This document shows, piece by piece, positions 18,930 to 20,989 of a DNA stretch of 20,989 nucleotides. The notes under the pieces were generated by a model. It saw only the letters and a list, made by a program, of their open reading frames with translations, had not been told where the DNA came from and ran no database searches. Each line of letters opens with the position of its first letter. The stretch's first letter is position 1. The stretch covers positions 1 through 20,989 of the forward strand of contig JADNYV010000589.1 of NCBI GenBank assembly GCA_015501055.1, written 5' to 3'. The position numbers and the translations under genes are program-made. This DNA is from Mucidula mucida. Its lineage: Eukaryota; Basidiomycota; Agaricomycetes; Agaricales; Physalacriaceae.

Positions 18930-19919
18930 CATGTCGGACACACGTCCAACACATGGATGACATCATACATGCCGATACCTCATGGACTCCCTATTGTATA
19001 CACACCGCCGACACTCGTAGTACACATGGTCGTTTCAGTATTATTATTTACATGCAGTTACCACTCGTATTTAATGGTTTCACGGACTAGTAGCATACAA
19101 CACTGGGTCAAGGGCGTGGAGCATCCCTAGTGGAAACGCGTATGGACAAGGAGTCTCAAACACAGACTTACTAGTATATAAGCAGTAGTGTAGTATCATT
19201 GTACTTTAGTTCCGATCTCGTTTATACACCGGCCTAGCCTAGTCTTACGAACGCGAACGTTTCTTTTCAGTTCTTACTGTGGTACCTGGTTGAGTCTCGT
19301 GGCTCAGTCCGTCGCTAACAGAAGATCGGAACTACTTTCTACCACCTACCACACATCCCTGATCGTCGATCAGCACTTCGCTGTTTGATCATCGCACATT
19401 CCCCTATTCCCTTTCCCTGTTTACAGATCGACGGATTCCTAATTCCAGCGCACGTCCGCATACGTGTGTATTGGTCCCAGTAGCGCCGGCTAACAGTTAG
19501 AGATAACTGCCTCGGGGGCTGGAAGTAGCCGCTCTCACGAGAACGAACTTTTGGCAGTTGCACTTCAGTGGGCGCTGTTTACGGGTCAACCCCCGTTCCC
19601 AGGAAAACTTTGGCTTACCTCACACCAGAGGGACGTCGGCTGGGCAATTGCGAACTTGTGACGAGCTCTTGGGCTCCGTAGATACGTAGTCAGTAGTCGG
19701 TAAAATAGCGTAGACAGTTACGATACTTACCTACCTTACTTACCTTACGATACACACCATCATTCCCCACCCTACCAAGTCCTGGATTCTATCTCAGATC
19801 TAGGCGATTCCTCCTTATTCATCCAAACCTCTATTCCCTCACCCGTTTCATCAAAATCCGCATCTCCTATATCCCCACTTTCACCCTTTCACTCTCCGAT
19901 CCTATCACCCCGACTCATC
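18930..19919 (+). mobile_element. Probable 5' LTR and leader of a Ty3-type retrotransposon (borders not set)
   Basis: This non-coding DNA precedes a gag gene. It has a TATATAAGCAG-type promoter at about 19174-19184, with a pyrimidine-rich leader (about 19730-19910) before the gag ATG. A possible LTR start is tgtcggacacacg near 18933. The second LTR lies outside the window, so neither the LTR ends nor the primer-binding site could be confirmed. The 112-codon frame at 18752-19090 looks spurious. Confidence 0.4.
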
Positions 19920-20845
19920 ATGTCCAACGAAGCACCCAAAACCGCTCCTCACACACCCGCTCATCACGCCGATGTCGAAATCAAAGGCCGATCCCTTGTC
20001 AACAAGCCTTACGACTATGACGGGGACAAGTCCAAGTACAAGAGCTGGTGGCGATCGATGTTCACATACATCCGTGACAAGAAGAACAACCTCACATCTG
20101 ACTCCGAAAGGATCAATGTTGTTCTCTCCTACATCCGAGGAGATCACGTAGATGCATGGGTCCAGAACTACTCGGACCAGAACTTCGATGAGGAAGAAGA
20201 GGAATGGACAGTCTCTTGGACGGAGTTCAAGGAAGACTTGAAGGAGCGATTTGTGGATTCCAACCTCGCGCGAGACGCGCAAGACCAGATCGAGCGGTTG
20301 CGCCAGGGGCAAGACACCGCTCAAGATTTCTTCCAGAAGTTCGAGGTCCTGCTCACTCAGGCAGGATACTCAAAGATGACGCATTCGTCGTGCGACTTCT
20401 CGAGACCAATGTCAACGAGAAGATCATCGACCAGATCTATGGCAGCCGAGACGGGTTGCCAGAGAAGTACAAGGATTGGAAGGCACAGATCCTTCAGATC
20501 GATCAGCTGTGGAGAAGGCGGGCGGCGAGCAAGAGGTCCGGCATGCAGTCCCGGCCCAAGCTCCGCAGGTGGCTACATCGAGAGCTAATCCTACGAACCC
20601 ACCCAACGCCGATCACACGACGAGATGCCACCGGTGTTACCTATGGAGGAGCCGGCAGGCCGATGGACATCGACAATGCACGTCGAAGAGGACTTTGCTT
20701 CAGCTGTGGCGAACACGGCCACGTCAGCAGGTTCTGTCCGAAGAAGGGTCGACCCCAGACGATTCGGGGTTTATGGACCGAAATGAATGACGAGGAGAAG
20801 AAGAAGCTGGCCGAAGAGTTGGGTTTTGCGAAGCTCCCGCAGTAG
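19920..20845 (+). pseudogene. Frameshifted retrotransposon gag with a CCHC zinc knuckle
   Basis: The N-terminal part reads in frame from ATG 19920 (MSNEAPKTAPHTP...). It contains a retrotransposon-gag-type capsid segment: YDGDKSKYKSWWRSMFTYI, VVLSYIRGDHVDAWVQNY, FKEDLKERFVD, and ERLRQGQDTAQDFFQKFEVL. At about 20375 the homologous frame moves (DDAFVVRLLETNVNEKIIDQI). Two more frame changes seem to lie near 20515 and 20625, before the nucleic-acid-binding knuckle CFSCGEHGHVSRFC (C-x2-C-x4-H-x4-C). The frame stops at 20845. The arrangement is that of Ty3/gypsy Gag, which packages element RNA. Three shifts argue for a decayed copy rather than programmed frameshifting. No protease or polymerase is seen before the window ends. 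Confidence 0.75.
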
Positions 20846-20989
20846 ACGCAGTCCTGCCGGAGCAGTCATCAAGGAAAGGGTCGTCAGATGCAGAATCTAT
20901 TTACAGTACGGGTACTGAAACATCTAAAATATCATCGACGACTTTACCACCAAAACCTGCGAAAGAAAGATTTGAGCCAAATACGCCGA
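20846..20989 (+). mobile_element. Continuation of the retroelement, cut by the window edge
   Basis: After the gag stop another frame stays open to the edge (for example SSRKGSSDAESIYSTGTETS, then PPKPAKERFEPNTP). It reads like the gag-pol linker of such elements. The element continues beyond the window. Confidence 0.4.

Noticed and set aside
19720..19755. Cttacct-type short repeats as a microsatellite or CRISPR-like array
   Set aside because: Only a few imperfect copies in a pyrimidine-rich leader; no spacer-repeat structure.
20370..20378. Programmed frameshift in gag
   Set aside because: No classical slippery heptamer, and two further frame changes downstream point to decay.

Overview
The window looks like nuclear DNA of a filamentous basidiomycete, probably an Agaricomycete. 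The evidence is many short GT-AG introns (mostly 46-58 nt) with CTNA-type branch sites, intron-rich housekeeping genes, an expanded family resembling the fungal DUF6699 domain, and a Ty3-type gag with a CCHC knuckle. The genus cannot be fixed from the sequence alone.

Layout, left to right. 1-1746: no supported gene. 1747-2578 (-): unrecognised two-exon gene encoding 258 aa with two CxxC pairs. 3947-5079 (-): GET4, three exons, 344 aa, a subunit of the tail-anchored-protein targeting machinery. 5558-13150 (-): a tandem array of five related units, called A to E here. A (5558-6930) and C (9688-10433) look intact. B (8016-8931) has a reading-frame problem in exon 1. D (10920-12157, true 5' end unclear) has lost the family promoter. 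E (12479-13150) keeps the promoter and N-terminal exon but has lost the C-terminal domain. 13827-17907 (+): importin-7/8-type karyopherin (NMD5/SXM1 relative), 18 exons, 1065 aa. 18561-18633 (-): tRNA-Val(AAC). From about 18.9 kb to the right edge: LTR/leader-like DNA followed by a decayed retrotransposon gag.

The array is the most unusual part. A, B, C, E and the unrelated-looking 1747-2578 gene share a promoter: a TATA element 42-45 nt before the chosen ATG, a CGGCTATCACCG-like block, a GAGAACA/TGTTCTC inverted repeat (degenerate in some copies), and a CTGCRCCACA motif about 200 nt upstream. That last motif also lies upstream of GET4. Repeated intergenic DNA carries copies of the 5' ends of both neighbours: a GET4 start/promoter copy at 7512-7800, and importin start-region copies ending near 9600 and 10855. 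This suggests an ancestral order GET4 - DUF6699-like gene - importin, expanded by unequal exchange whose breakpoints ran into the flanking genes. Between E and D lies about 460 bp of sequence unrelated to the other units, including a small coding-like fragment with a TGA at codon 3.

How the genes work together: GET4 and the importin are independent housekeeping genes. The DUF6699-like proteins have no established function, so no pathway is proposed. All exon models come from reading splice signals and checking frames by hand.
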